This document shows, piece after piece, positions 17,731-27,444 of a DNA stretch of 46,022 bases. The stretch comes from Cyanomargarita calcarea GSE-NOS-MK-12-04C. GTDB lineage: Bacteria; Cyanobacteriota; Cyanobacteriia; Cyanobacteriales; Nostocaceae. Where the stretch lies: contig JAHHGZ010000029.1 in NCBI GenBank assembly GCA_019359595.1, positions 64,253-110,274 on the forward strand. Reading direction: 5' to 3'. Each line of letters starts with the position of its first letter. Within the stretch, counting starts at the first letter, position 1. The position numbers were made by a program, and so were the translations under genes. The notes below the pieces were generated by a model. That model was not told the DNA's origin. It saw only the letters and a list, made by a program, of their open reading frames with translations, and searched no databases.

Positions 17731-18033
17731 CTGCTACGTAAAATCCAACTTTGATGCACCTGACATGGCGACTACCAAAGGTGGGGAATATATCAATCAA
17801 CTAAAACGGGCAGGAGTCCCACACCATAATCTTGCCCGTATAGGGCACGCTGCGCGAACGATTTGGTGTTGGGAGGAATGCCGGGTCTCCTACATCGCAT
17901 CCCCTGACCAATTCCTCACGTAATGGATAGCCCCAAGGGAGAGGGGCTGGGAAGTGTGAGGGTAATTCATACCTCAATTCAGGAACGCCCAAAAATCAGA
18001 TAGTAGTCCTATATCGGAGATTTTATTTTCAAG
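17731..18033. other. intergenic stretch between convergent genes
   Basis: No gene is seen. A 7-bp inverted repeat ACGGGCA/TGCCCGT (17807-17840) and C-rich/G-rich repeat-like sequence (about 17930-17960) are present; either could help end transcription. Confidence 0.4.
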
Positions 18034-18474
18034 TCAACGAAGATTTCGAGACTGTACCTGAGTGGGAACGCGAGAAGGATAGGGAGAGAGTTTATCTCGC
18101 AAAAGTAGCAAAGGAATACTCAGAAATCCTAAAATTATTACTACTGAAGTCATAATCCAAACCATCGAACGGTTAGGTTGATAGTCTGCGCGTTCAATTT
18201 GCCAGAAAACTTGGTTATAGCGCCATGCAGCTAAAGCAATGGTAACAATACCAAAGACGACTAAAGCAATACCCAAATTTTGAGAGTTAAAAAAAGGATG
18301 TTCTGTAGACTGTTGTTTACTCAAAGCAACATTAAGCTGGTGTAGAAATAAACCAAAGCGAGCGAGCGCAAAACCAAAGCCAATTAATGCAATAGAAGTC
18401 CGTAACCAAGCTAAAAAGGTACGTTCATTAGCTTGATGCTCCCGTTGACGATCAATTTTCGGTATTTGACTCAT
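18034..18474 (-). CDS. DUF202 (YidH-type) membrane protein
   Basis: A 146-residue inner membrane protein with the family signature near the N-terminus (REHQANERTFLAWLRTSIALI) and three hydrophobic segments (about 27-48, 74-93 and 111-131). The function of DUF202 proteins is not established. The gene appears single: a gap of about 325 bp separates it from the polysaccharide genes on the same strand, and it is convergent with the debranching gene. Confidence 0.88.
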   Translation of the reverse strand: MSQIPKIDRQREHQANERTFLAWLRTSIALIGFGFALARFGLFLHQLNVALSKQQSTEHPFFNSQNLGIALVVFGIVTIALAAWRYNQVFWQIERADYQPNRSMVWIMTSVVIILGFLSIPLLLLRDKLSPYPSRVPTQVQSRNLR

Positions 18475-18799
18475 GAGTATGCTCTCATCTGACTATGCTA
18501 CTAGTAATAGATGTTCTCATGTAACTTGCTACTTACGATAGAGCAGCTACTAGGAGAAGAAACAGTTAAAGTTCATATTCAGAATGAAATTAGCTGTGAA
18601 GCTGGATTTTCATAATTTATGAAAATTGAACACGTTATATTTTTACAAATGATGTTGAAGTAAGGACCGAAGTTGGAAGAAGGAATAGCTAATAAAAATG
18701 CGCGTTCTGAGTTTAGAGCTTCAGTAAAAAAAAGATGTTTTTCGAGTCCTTTGTAGCGCGTTCACGTAGTGTCTCGCAGAGAAGAAAAACAGTATTGAG
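18475..18799. other. intergenic stretch downstream of the polysaccharide run
   Basis: No gene is supported. A 19-bp hairpin (TTTTCAT/ATGAAAA at 18607-18625) might end the polysaccharide transcript. An open plus-strand frame at 18735-19028 runs antisense into the next gene and shows no protein features. Confidence 0.4.
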
Positions 18800-20146
18800 T
18801 TATGTCTGTTTTTTATTCCAATCTGTAGAAATTCTGCTTGCAATCATTAAACTTATTAATATCATTGAGCTTAATACTAAACTTTCACCAAGCAGAATTT
18901 CCAAAGGTAGCCAGACAAATAATCCATTCATAATCAAAAAGCCAGTAAACATCGAAAAAGTGCAACTCAGCATTCTGATGTTGAAATTGACATTTTGTAA
19001 TATTAGGAAAAAAGGAATTAAAAGTTGAATATTATTGTATTGATATCTAGGTGCGGGAATAAAGAAATCAACGATTAAAATACTAATAGTACCAATCAAG
19101 AAAATTATGTCTATATTTGACGTCTTAGCTGCATGGTTGCTCCTGCGAGACAAGCTATAAATTAGAAAACTGTAAAGTAGCAGAACCCCAGCCAACATTA
19201 AGATTAAATAATTACTTTCTAGATTGAATGATAGAAATTTCTTTACAAGAGACTGTATGGAGGTATCAGGACTAGGCATTTCAATAATGTTTCGTATATT
19301 ATCCATACCTTCAATAACCTTCGGGTAAATTAGTTCTCCATTATCTTTATCTACCGAAATAGAACCAATATTAAGTTTTCCAAAAGTTTGCATTGCCGAA
19401 AAATAACTTTGCCAAACTTGCGAACCTGCTAGGAAGAAAGATGCTACTAAGCAAATAAAAAAACTCACCAATGTCGTTGTAAGCATTTTGATTTGTTTAA
19501 AAAGAATCATTGGTAGCACCATAATAATAATTGGGAACCGAAAACAAGCTGCTAGACCAATGAAAAGACCTCCAATAGCATTATTAAACTTTTGTTCGGA
19601 TGTGAAAAAATAATATGCTAAAGATAGAAGAAAAACGTAAACAACATAAAATTGTCCTACGTCTACGTGCAACTTCCAAAATGAGCTACCAGCGATCAAT
19701 ATTAAAGTGATACCTAATACGAACTTAGTTTGTAAGTTATCAAAATTTTTTCTGACGAATAGCAATATAATAGATGAAATTAAAAAAAACCATTGAAGAA
19801 TAAACCAAAATATTCTTTGTGGAAAATAATGTAAATTAGCGAAAAGAGAATGAAATAATAAGATACTGGGATTAACAGTAACTCTGGAAACAAGTATACT
19901 AGTATGGTCTAAAGGGTCAAGCAATCTTTCATCGTTACCTGGTTTCCACTTGAAATAATAGGGATCTAAACCTTTGTTTAAAAGTCTTGCTCCCACCACT
20001 CTATTTCTCAAGTCTACTCCGCCACCTTTGAGAGTATTTTTCAAGTCAATTGTCGCACTTAGTAGAGTAATAATAATTGCAAAAATCAAAAATAAGTTTA
20101 GGATTTTTTGCAGATTTTTATGGTGGGTTGACGTATCTATAGACAT
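18800..20146 (-). CDS. GT87/DUF2029-like polytopic glycosyltransferase
   Basis: About 448 residues from the ATG at 20146 (MSIDTSTHHK). A longer frame to 20305 would overlap the upstream gene and adds no hydrophobic or conserved sequence. The protein has about ten hydrophobic segments. Between the first and second is the loop GGVDLRNRVVGARLLNKGLDPYYF, typical of the GT87 (DUF2029) family of polyprenyl-phosphate-sugar-dependent transferases, which act on the outer side of the cytoplasmic membrane. Its base composition is more A+T-rich than the rest of the run, which may point to separate acquisition. As last gene of the run it could add a sugar to the exported glycan or stand in for a polymerase; neither is proven. 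Confidence 0.7.
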   Translation of the reverse strand: MSIDTSTHHKNLQKILNLFLIFAIIITLLSATIDLKNTLKGGGVDLRNRVVGARLLNKGLDPYYFKWKPGNDERLLDPLDHTSILVSRVTVNPSILLFHSLFANLHYFPQRIFWFILQWFFLISSIILLFVRKNFDNLQTKFVLGITLILIAGSSFWKLHVDVGQFYVVYVFLLSLAYYFFTSEQKFNNAIGGLFIGLAACFRFPIIIMVLPMILFKQIKMLTTTLVSFFICLVASFFLAGSQVWQSYFSAMQTFGKLNIGSISVDKDNGELIYPKVIEGMDNIRNIIEMPSPDTSIQSLVKKFLSFNLESNYLILMLAGVLLLYSFLIYSLSRRSNHAAKTSNIDIIFLIGTISILIVDFFIPAPRYQYNNIQLLIPFFLILQNVNFNIRMLSCTFSMFTGFLIMNGLFVWLPLEILLGESLVLSSMILISLMIASRISTDWNKKQT

Positions 20147-20229
20147 AATATCAAAGTTGTTATGCTTGTTGTGTGTAATATAAAAATGTTTGAATGTGGT
20201 AGAATTTTTCACCGTAGCAAAAGGAATTT

Positions 20230-21126
20230 TCAGGAATTGGACTGTGCTTTTTCCCAAAAGAAGCCTGTAACGTTTGCAACTTGTGAGATGAATAATAATC
20301 CACAAATAAATAGAGAAACAAGGGGTGATATTTGAGTTGATGATAGGGGGTAAGTCAACAAATTCAAATAAAAGGGCAAAGCTTCTACTTTAATTTTTTC
20401 TGACTTTTGTTTAGCTCGATTTTTATGAAAACAAAAAGCTCCGCGACCATAATTAAAGTGTTGTCGCCAGAACTTTGGTAATGATAGTTCATGAGCGTGA
20501 TAGACTTGCACTTCTGGAGCATAAATCATTTTATACCCTTTGTGTAACCAGCGATCGCATAACTCCCGGTCTTCCCCCGCTGCTAAGGGGAAAGTATTAT
20601 CAAAGCCGCCAATAGCCTGAAAACCTACGGCTGGTAAGGCAAAGTTATTTGAGGCGAAAAACTGCAACTGCTTGCCACCACTGTTGTAATAACTATACAA
20701 GTAATCAATCAGTACCTGGCTGGCTGTAGAGTAGGAATTGTCAGGTAGGGCATTGAGAGTTCTACCACCAATCATGGTATCGTCTGGTGCAGTAGTAAAC
20801 CGCGCTGCTAAAGTGGCTAACCAGTTAGGTGTAGTCGTACAGTCATCGTCAGTAAAAGCGAGATACTTACCGACTGCATGTTTAGCACCCGTATTTCGCG
20901 CTGTGGCAGGTCCCGTATTCGCTTGACGAATCAGAGTTAGATGCAGTTGGCTGCGAAACGAAGCAATTAGAGAATCTAATTCTACCTCGCTGCCATCGTC
21001 AACTATAATCACCTCAAAGCGATCGCACGGGTAGTTCAGACGTATCAGCGACTCTAAACAAGTAGTTAGTCGTTCCGGACGGTTATAGGTAGGGATAATA
21101 ATTGAGAATAAAGGTTGTTGTTCCAT
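20230..21126 (-). CDS. family 2 glycosyltransferase (GT-A fold)
   Basis: About 298 residues from the ATG at 21126; the frame is open to 21252, but MEQQPLFSIIIPTYNRPERL is the usual GT2 start and avoids a 73-bp overlap with the upstream gene. The GT-A core has VIIVDDGSE, TGPATARNTG and the metal-binding FTDDDC (DxD), then the acceptor-side GGFD and GEDRELCDR motifs. A hydrophobic C-terminal segment (about 266-290) may anchor it to the membrane. It transfers a sugar from a nucleotide donor to a lipid-linked oligosaccharide; specificity is unknown. Confidence 0.9.
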   Translation of the reverse strand: MEQQPLFSIIIPTYNRPERLTTCLESLIRLNYPCDRFEVIIVDDGSEVELDSLIASFRSQLHLTLIRQANTGPATARNTGAKHAVGKYLAFTDDDCTTTPNWLATLAARFTTAPDDTMIGGRTLNALPDNSYSTASQVLIDYLYSYYNSGGKQLQFFASNNFALPAVGFQAIGGFDNTFPLAAGEDRELCDRWLHKGYKMIYAPEVQVYHAHELSLPKFWRQHFNYGRGAFCFHKNRAKQKSEKIKVEALPFYLNLLTYPLSSTQISPLVSLFICGLLFISQVANVTGFFWEKAQSNS

Positions 21127-21179
21127 AAGTTCTTGATTACACCAAACTTGCGCTATCCTAAATTTTCTATCCAAAGTAA

Positions 21180-22049
21180 TTACAAACCCTTGACCCAATA
21201 ATGCAGCAATCGCCTGAGGGTATGAAGGGGATGTAATTTCATTGCCCGACATAAGGTGGAAAATGCTGTACTTGTCTGTCCCAACTCATACAAGGTATAG
21301 GCGTGTTCGTAGACAAAGTTGGCAAACATCTTTGAGTGTGCTTCAAACAGCATTTGGTGCTTGTTGATGAGGCGATCGAAGCTTTCCTGGCGTAGTGTTG
21401 GGTTGACTGATACGCGATCGCCTATGTGTAAAAAAAGTTTGTAGGTAACAATCGGCACACCAATGAGCGAGCAAACGGGGTTGAGCCGCAGGAAGAGATC
21501 AGAGTGAACGCGAGAACGAAATGCCTCATCCCAGCCACCAATTTGCTGAATCACCTCACGCTCCACAACCAAAGTTTGCTTGGTGTTGTAAGAATAACCA
21601 GGCTCCAGATTTTCTAGGGAGAAGTGGCAACCGCGTGGACGAGATGGAGGTGGAATGCGTTTACTAATAACTTCACCTTGAGCGTTGACTTCCTCAATCC
21701 CCGAAATTACCCCGACAGGTGCTGGTAGTGTAGCCTTAGTTAGGGCTGCCAGCGATACAGCGACCATGTTGGGGAGGAGTCGGTCATCGTCATCAAGGTA
21801 TGTAATCCAACGACCACGGGCTGCCTCGGTGCCACAATTACGCGCTCCTGCACCACCATGAGACTCAGACAGACGAATGACGCTCAACTGGGGGTGTTCG
21901 GGTAAACTTACTGGCTGTGTCGAGCCATCATCGACAACGATGACCTCAATCTCATTTATAGTCTGCTTAATGGCACTTTGGACAGCGTGGGGAAGTAAAT
22001 GCGGGCGATCGCGTGTGGGAATAATGATACTAAGTAAAGGTTGGCTCAT
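21180..22049 (-). CDS. family 2 glycosyltransferase
   Basis: About 289 residues from the ATG at 22049, with AGGAG twelve bases upstream; a TTG at 22061 is less likely. The N-terminal GT-A domain has LSIIIPTRDRPHLL, VIVVDDGST, GGAGARNCGT and YLDDDDRLLP with the metal-binding Asp residues. There is no membrane segment. The C-terminus after about residue 190 is helical and poorly conserved. It lies 15 bp after the flippase gene, so it is probably translated from the same message. Confidence 0.9.
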   Translation of the reverse strand: MSQPLLSIIIPTRDRPHLLPHAVQSAIKQTINEIEVIVVDDGSTQPVSLPEHPQLSVIRLSESHGGAGARNCGTEAARGRWITYLDDDDRLLPNMVAVSLAALTKATLPAPVGVISGIEEVNAQGEVISKRIPPPSRPRGCHFSLENLEPGYSYNTKQTLVVEREVIQQIGGWDEAFRSRVHSDLFLRLNPVCSLIGVPIVTYKLFLHIGDRVSVNPTLRQESFDRLINKHQMLFEAHSKMFANFVYEHAYTLYELGQTSTAFSTLCRAMKLHPLHTLRRLLHYWVKGL

Positions 22050-22064
22050 AATTATTTTCAACTC

Positions 22065-23603
22065 CTACTCCTTGCTCTGAGTCTTGAGTTGCTGCAAGTA
22101 TAGCAACATTTGTGTCTTCAGCTTCCTACCACCAGGAAGGCAAAACCAGACTACAAGGTAAATGATGCCAAAAACTATCAGCTTGAGAATGAAATTAAGA
22201 ATTAGAGTGTCGTTACTAGGTAACACGAATCTACTTGCAAACAGTACTACTGCCGCTACTAAGGATGCTAAAGTGGGAGAACCAATAGCGCTGAGGAAGT
22301 CACTCATCTTAACAGGCGATGTCTTGAGACAGTAAGCAACACTGGGGTAGGCTAGAAGGCAAGTTGCTATTGTGTACCCCATCGCCACACCATAAACGCC
22401 CCACCTAGAACCAACTACGATGGCGGTAATCATGACTGGGGTAGAAATAAGGCTCCAGTAAAACTGTCGCTGAGTTTGACCCTCTGACACGTAAAGCCAC
22501 TTGGTAACCCGATCCATACTGTTGAAAAATACAGCAATCGTTAGCAATTGGAAGATTGGCACTGCTTCCAACCATTGCTTGCCTAGCAAAAGCAGAATAG
22601 TTTCACGCGCTTCGACAAAACAAAATGCCAGTGCTGGCATACATAAAGCGAAGATTGGCATCAGCCCACGACGGCAATAAGCCCGGTATAGGTCGGGGTC
22701 GTGCTGTACGCGGCTAAAGCTGGATACTGCGACATCGAACAGGGGCATATACACCTGTTCAAAGGCAAAATATGCCCACCGATAGGCAACATCATAAAAA
22801 CCCAACGCTCTCGCACCGCTGAAGTAGCCAATTAAGATGCGGTCTAGCCTCTTGCTAACGCGCGTGAGAACCCGAAAGGCTGTTAGATGGGCTCCATAAG
22901 CAAACATTGTCCGTAGATTGACATCTAGGGTAAGTAAATCTTGGGAATATTTCGCAGGTCGCCAATCACAAACCACCCAACAGGCAATGCTTTGGGTTAG
23001 CTGCATCACAACCAACTGTATTACTAATGCCCAGTAACCCCAACCCAGTTCGGCAGCGGCGATCGCACAAGCATTACTGGCGATCAGCGAACCGACATCG
23101 ACTGCTGTTAGCACCCCGAAGCGCATTTGCCGCTTTAGTAGCGATTTGTGCTGAAATGTTAAGCACTGGCCCAGAAAGCCCACTGCTAGCACTATCGTCA
23201 TTCCAGTTAACTGCGCTTCCCCATAGAACCATGCCAGAACAGGTGCCATTGCCAGCATCAGTCCGAACACGAGGACGTTGACTGCAAGTGACAGCCAAAA
23301 AATCGCGCTAAGTTGCTGATGTTCCAACTTTTCTTGCTGTATCGTTGCTGTCTCCAGTCCCAAGTTGCTCAAACTGTCTACTAATAACAGTAGGGGTGTC
23401 ACCATTGCCAACAAACCAAAGTCAGCAGGTGTCAACAGCCTCGCCAAGAGAGCAGTTGATCCAATGCCAATCGCCAATTTCAGAGGTTGGGCAATAAAGG
23501 TAATTAAGCCAGACCGCAAGGAGCGTCCCTTCAGGTTAGCCTGCAGGGAATCGGTGCGGACATGTTGATTTGGGTCGGCAGGTTTTTGAGCGTCTTTATC
23601 CAT
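22065..23603 (-). CDS. Wzx-type polysaccharide flippase (MOP superfamily)
   Basis: A 512-residue membrane protein with about 12-14 hydrophobic segments. It opens with a 25-residue polar N-terminus, then SGLITFIAQPLKLAIGIGSTALLARLLTPADFGLLAM, which is characteristic of the lipopolysaccharide/exopolysaccharide exporter branch (WzxC/Polysacc_synt_3). It should flip lipid-linked repeat units across the cytoplasmic membrane. The cytoplasmic loop LLKRQMRFGVLTAVDVGS matches the family. The gene lies 13 bp after the GT4 gene and 15 bp before a GT2 gene, so it is deep in an operon. Confidence 0.92.
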   Translation of the reverse strand: MDKDAQKPADPNQHVRTDSLQANLKGRSLRSGLITFIAQPLKLAIGIGSTALLARLLTPADFGLLAMVTPLLLLVDSLSNLGLETATIQQEKLEHQQLSAIFWLSLAVNVLVFGLMLAMAPVLAWFYGEAQLTGMTIVLAVGFLGQCLTFQHKSLLKRQMRFGVLTAVDVGSLIASNACAIAAAELGWGYWALVIQLVVMQLTQSIACWVVCDWRPAKYSQDLLTLDVNLRTMFAYGAHLTAFRVLTRVSKRLDRILIGYFSGARALGFYDVAYRWAYFAFEQVYMPLFDVAVSSFSRVQHDPDLYRAYCRRGLMPIFALCMPALAFCFVEARETILLLLGKQWLEAVPIFQLLTIAVFFNSMDRVTKWLYVSEGQTQRQFYWSLISTPVMITAIVVGSRWGVYGVAMGYTIATCLLAYPSVAYCLKTSPVKMSDFLSAIGSPTLASLVAAVVLFASRFVLPSNDTLILNFILKLIVFGIIYLVVWFCLPGGRKLKTQMLLYLQQLKTQSKE

Positions 23604-23616
23604 CCAGGGTTAATGC

Positions 23617-24804
23617 TTATTGATATTTAGAGCGCAACTCTTGGTAAATCTCTAAAAATTCCTCGGTGCAACGGTCTTCGCTAAAGTGGGTACAGGCACG
23701 CTGATGACCAGCTTGCCCCATCTGTTCGGCCTTCTCTGGGTTGAGCAATAGGCGTAATAGGGCAGCAGTTAAGGCTTCGACATCATGGGGTGGGTATAAA
23801 AAACCCGTCGTCCCCTCACTAACTATCTCTGGTTGTGCGCCCACTGTACTGGCGATAACAGCAGTACCGCGCATCATTGCTTCTGTCGTCACATTCCCAA
23901 ATGGCTCTGCCCACAGCGACGGTATCACCTGTACCCAAGCCGAGTCAAAGTGTTTCTCCATATCGGTGCGGGGCAAATGACCCAGCCAAGTCACATTTGC
24001 AGCCACTCCTAGTTTTGCTGCAAGCGTCCGTAAAGCTGCTTCTTCCCCACCCTGTCCGGCAATTAGTAACCGTGCCTGGGGTACTTGGGTGCAAGCACGG
24101 GCAAAGGCTTGTAGCAGAATGCTTACTCCCTTTTCGGGTACTAAGCGCCCTGCAAAGGCGACGGTGGGGGGACTGGCAAGGGGCGATCGCATCGAGCGAA
24201 ATGGTACACCATTGTACACCACTTGTACAGGTGTAATGCCTGCCGCTTCTAGCTGGGCTTTCATCGCATAACTGAGGGCAAGCATTAGATCAAAAGCACC
24301 CCGCCAGCGTTGCCACAGTTGTCGCTGCACCATCAATATTGCCCAAGATTGCGGTGTCATGCAGCCATAGCGTAAACAAGCGCTGCCGGCAGAAACTTGA
24401 CAGGGACTGCCATCGGGTAGGGTATTAGTTCCTTTAGGACAGATGGCTCTGTACATTGCCATTTGGTAGAGACAAGGTACATCTCGCAACAGTGGTAAGA
24501 TTAAGGGTGAGAGCTGCCCCATAAATATTCGCACATGGACGACATCTGGCTGAAAGTCGTGGAGGATTTGACGCAGACGGCTGTACGCTGAAGGGTTGAC
24601 TGTTTGAGTTAACACTTGGAGGCGACTGTTAGAGCCAAAACAACTGTAGTCAGCCAGTAATTTAGTGTCAGCTACAGGAGTGGCACGACTCGATAGTAGG
24701 CGAGCATCATGACCGCGATCGCGCAAATTTTGGCGTAGAGACAGCATTTGCAACTCTGCGCCGCCAGTGGGTGTACCGAGGTCATTGAGCAGCAGAATTT
24801 TCAT
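23617..24804 (-). CDS. family 4 glycosyltransferase (GT-B fold)
   Basis: A 395-residue retaining glycosyltransferase. The N-terminal domain starts MKILLLNDLGTPTGGAELQ, with the glycine-rich acceptor loop. The C-terminal domain carries VAFAGRLVPEKGV, LLIAGQGGEE and the E-x7-E-like EPFGNVTTEAMMRGTAV, which binds the nucleotide sugar. There are no membrane segments. A Cys-rich stretch in the N-terminal half (about 135-170) is unusual but not interpretable. It is separated by 9 bp from the upstream GT2 gene. Confidence 0.93.
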   Translation of the reverse strand: MKILLLNDLGTPTGGAELQMLSLRQNLRDRGHDARLLSSRATPVADTKLLADYSCFGSNSRLQVLTQTVNPSAYSRLRQILHDFQPDVVHVRIFMGQLSPLILPLLRDVPCLYQMAMYRAICPKGTNTLPDGSPCQVSAGSACLRYGCMTPQSWAILMVQRQLWQRWRGAFDLMLALSYAMKAQLEAAGITPVQVVYNGVPFRSMRSPLASPPTVAFAGRLVPEKGVSILLQAFARACTQVPQARLLIAGQGGEEAALRTLAAKLGVAANVTWLGHLPRTDMEKHFDSAWVQVIPSLWAEPFGNVTTEAMMRGTAVIASTVGAQPEIVSEGTTGFLYPPHDVEALTAALLRLLLNPEKAEQMGQAGHQRACTHFSEDRCTEEFLEIYQELRSKYQ

Positions 24805-24813
24805 GCACTACCC

Positions 24814-25866
24814 TCACCCCTGTGACATCGCTGTTTGGGGTTGCTTGAGTAAGGAATTGGGAGTTGTAGTTTGGATTTGGCGCTGACTTCTAGCATATCG
24901 GGCGGTAAGGTAGCGGTTAAGTAATTTTTCTACTTTAGCTAAACCAAACACCCAGCCTTTCTCCACCAAGCTATTTTCCATCCCAAAGCTCAATTTCCGC
25001 GCTAAAGGACGCAAAATTGTATTCTTACGTCTCCAACCCAAAATCTTATACTTGTGTTGGAAGTAGCCATCTTCTGCTAGTTCCCATTTTTCGCGCAAGC
25101 GGCTTAAACTCGCTAGCTCCCAAGCATCGCTCCACCGCAACATATAATAATGCATATCTGTCCACTTTAAAGGCAGCCCTGGCACATAAGTCACAATACA
25201 GGCAGGCTCAAAATAAACTGTCTCCCCCACTTGCATTACACTCATACAGAAATCCAAATGCTCTTTGGAGTTGAGCAACGTCTCATCAAACTGACCAAGC
25301 CGCAGGAAGATTTCTGTCCGCACCAGCATACAGTGAAACTCGCACAATTCCGTTTGCGTCCGTTGCATGTCGGCTAGCACATTTGCCACACGATGACCTT
25401 GTTTGTACATCTTTTCCCGCAACCGCAGCCTACCTGTCGCGTCACGGATAACGTGCGTTTCCCCACCAGCACAGTGAACAATTTCATGCACTGGTTCCTC
25501 ATGACACACCAACGGTCCCACGATTGTCGCGCCAGTTTCTTCTGCACAGCTGATTAATGCTTCCAGCCACCCAGGGGAAACGATGACATCGTTATCAACA
25601 AAGACAACATACTTAGTATTAACCTGCGCTAAACCGAGATTTCTTGCCCGGTTCGGGTAAAGGTAATAATCAGTCCGAATTAGTTGAAAACCTCTCTCTT
25701 GCGCTTGCGCTTCCAGATATTGCCGTTCACAGATGGGAGAATTGCCGTCTACATAAACTAACTGAAACGGCATTGTTGTATGTGCATAAATACTCTCTAG
25801 CGACTCGCGCCCATAGCTAAATCGTTCGCGTGGTACGACAACAATCGTTACTTGTGGTTCTGTCAT
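24814..25866 (-). CDS. family 2 glycosyltransferase
   Basis: About 350 residues from the ATG at 25866, with GGGA-type ribosome site upstream; the frame is open to a TTG at 25911. The GT-A domain has VTIVVVPRERFSYGRESLESIY, VYVDGNSP in place of the usual VDDGS, and YVVFVDNDVIVSPGWLEAL with the metal-binding D-x-D. Later motifs such as LGQFDETLLNSKEHLDFC fit the acceptor side. It has no membrane segment. The donor and acceptor are unknown; by context it builds the same glycan as its neighbours. Confidence 0.88.
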   Translation of the reverse strand: MTEPQVTIVVVPRERFSYGRESLESIYAHTTMPFQLVYVDGNSPICERQYLEAQAQERGFQLIRTDYYLYPNRARNLGLAQVNTKYVVFVDNDVIVSPGWLEALISCAEETGATIVGPLVCHEEPVHEIVHCAGGETHVIRDATGRLRLREKMYKQGHRVANVLADMQRTQTELCEFHCMLVRTEIFLRLGQFDETLLNSKEHLDFCMSVMQVGETVYFEPACIVTYVPGLPLKWTDMHYYMLRWSDAWELASLSRLREKWELAEDGYFQHKYKILGWRRKNTILRPLARKLSFGMENSLVEKGWVFGLAKVEKLLNRYLTARYARSQRQIQTTTPNSLLKQPQTAMSQG

Positions 25867-25913
25867 CGGTGCTTCATCCCTTTCTTGAAAGTGCTGAGTT
25901 TTGTTCTGCAAAT

Positions 25914-27401
25914 CTAAGAATTGCTACCCGTTGGTTCTAGCTGTAAGTCTGATGGAGGCTGTGGTTTAACGCTCGACCACTCGCTTTTTGTAAACTCTTC
26001 GTGATAAGAGCGTTCGGTATTCACATTCCACAAATCGTGGTTTTCTCCCAAAATGTTTTTCACTGCTAACATCCCTGTCAGCATCGAATGGTCTTGATTA
26101 TTATATCGATGCATCCCATTGCGACCAACAGTTTGGAGATTTTCAAATTTTTGCAAATAATCTTGAATAACTTGTAAATGCTGGCGGTACTCGCCATCAT
26201 ATACAGGATATGCCTTATATTGCCGGATGACCACCCCATCTTCAATTTTGGACTGCTTGCCGACTAAGCCTAAATCAACAATCTCACGACTGGCAAGTTT
26301 GATTAACTCTGCGTCAGCCATCTCCCAAAGTTCATCACCCTCACTACAAAAATATTCCATCCCCAAACAGGTCTTACTCGCATCGGGAACCATAGCCGGA
26401 CTCCAATTCTTGAAGTTTTGAATGCGTCCAACTTTGAACTCCGGGCTGTGAATGTAAATCCAGTTATCGGGGAAGAGATTTTCTTCGTTGATGACGATTG
26501 AGACAATTAGAAAATCTCGATATTTCAAACCTCGTGCCGCAGCTAAAACATTTTCTGGGGGTTGGGGGTCGAGTCGGTGCAACAGCGCTGTCACTGGCAT
26601 AGTTGATATGAAATCATTGCCTGTAATTTGGATTGTTTTATCTGCTTGTAGTGCAGTGATGCTTTTAATCCGATTGCCTTCACGTTCAATCCGAGTTACC
26701 TGCGTTTCCATCAACACGGTCGAACCCTTACTTTCGACTTTTTCTTGGAACCTTTCCCACATCATCCCCGGACCTAAAAGCGGGTAATCAAATTCTTTGA
26801 TTAAGCTTTTGGCGTTTTGACTCCCAAACAAAGCATTGATAATCGCTCTTTTAAGCGACATACCCTGAATCCTTTGTGCTGCCCAATCGGCTCGAATTTG
26901 CGTACAAGGAATTCCCCAGACCTTCTCGGTATAAGTCTTGAAGAACATATAGTACAGCCGACTGCCGAATCTGTCGCTGACCCATTCCTCAAAGTTCTCG
27001 GCTTCCCAACCGCGTCGTATTTTCGCTCGAACTTTGGCTTTAAAGTAACTTAATAAAATTAAGGAACTCTCACTGATGCCGATATTGGAGAGTGTATTAA
27101 AAATTGTCAGGGGATAGTTGAAAAATTTACCTCGGTAATAGATGCGTGACATTCGGGGAACTTTGATAAATTCGTCCCCCATCACTTCATACCAAAGTTG
27201 TTCTACTTCTTTGACTTTGGTAAAAAACCGATGACCACCAATGTCAAAACGATAACCTTTATAAGTCTCCGTGCGGGATATTCCCCCAACTTTATCCGAT
27301 TGCTCTAAAACTAGAGATTTAATGTTTTGCTTGGCTAATTGGTACGCAGATGTCAGACCGGCTGGACCAGCTCCTATAATAACAACAGGATATTTTTCCA
27401 T
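25914..27401 (-). CDS. FAD-dependent oxidoreductase, UDP-galactopyranose mutase-like
   Basis: A 495-residue flavoprotein. The N-terminal Rossmann motif is VVIIGAGPAGLTSAYQLA, followed by the flavin motif GGISRT and GGHRFFTKVKEVEQLW. Similar proteins occur in polysaccharide clusters and are related to UDP-galactopyranose mutase and the protoporphyrinogen-oxidase superfamily. A role in sugar-nucleotide or lipid-carrier isomerisation or oxidation is likely from context, but the substrate is unknown. It lies 43 bp after the first GT2 gene of the run and 47 bp before the next. Confidence 0.82.
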   Translation of the reverse strand: MEKYPVVIIGAGPAGLTSAYQLAKQNIKSLVLEQSDKVGGISRTETYKGYRFDIGGHRFFTKVKEVEQLWYEVMGDEFIKVPRMSRIYYRGKFFNYPLTIFNTLSNIGISESSLILLSYFKAKVRAKIRRGWEAENFEEWVSDRFGSRLYYMFFKTYTEKVWGIPCTQIRADWAAQRIQGMSLKRAIINALFGSQNAKSLIKEFDYPLLGPGMMWERFQEKVESKGSTVLMETQVTRIEREGNRIKSITALQADKTIQITGNDFISTMPVTALLHRLDPQPPENVLAAARGLKYRDFLIVSIVINEENLFPDNWIYIHSPEFKVGRIQNFKNWSPAMVPDASKTCLGMEYFCSEGDELWEMADAELIKLASREIVDLGLVGKQSKIEDGVVIRQYKAYPVYDGEYRQHLQVIQDYLQKFENLQTVGRNGMHRYNNQDHSMLTGMLAVKNILGENHDLWNVNTERSYHEEFTKSEWSSVKPQPPSDLQLEPTGSNS

Positions 27402-27444
27402 CGTTAGATTCCCAAATATATTTGTTTGTTGTGAAAAAAGTTAA

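Noticed and set aside
18735-19028. 97-codon plus-strand ORF
   Set aside because: Mostly antisense to the GT87-like gene, with no recognised motif or ribosome site.
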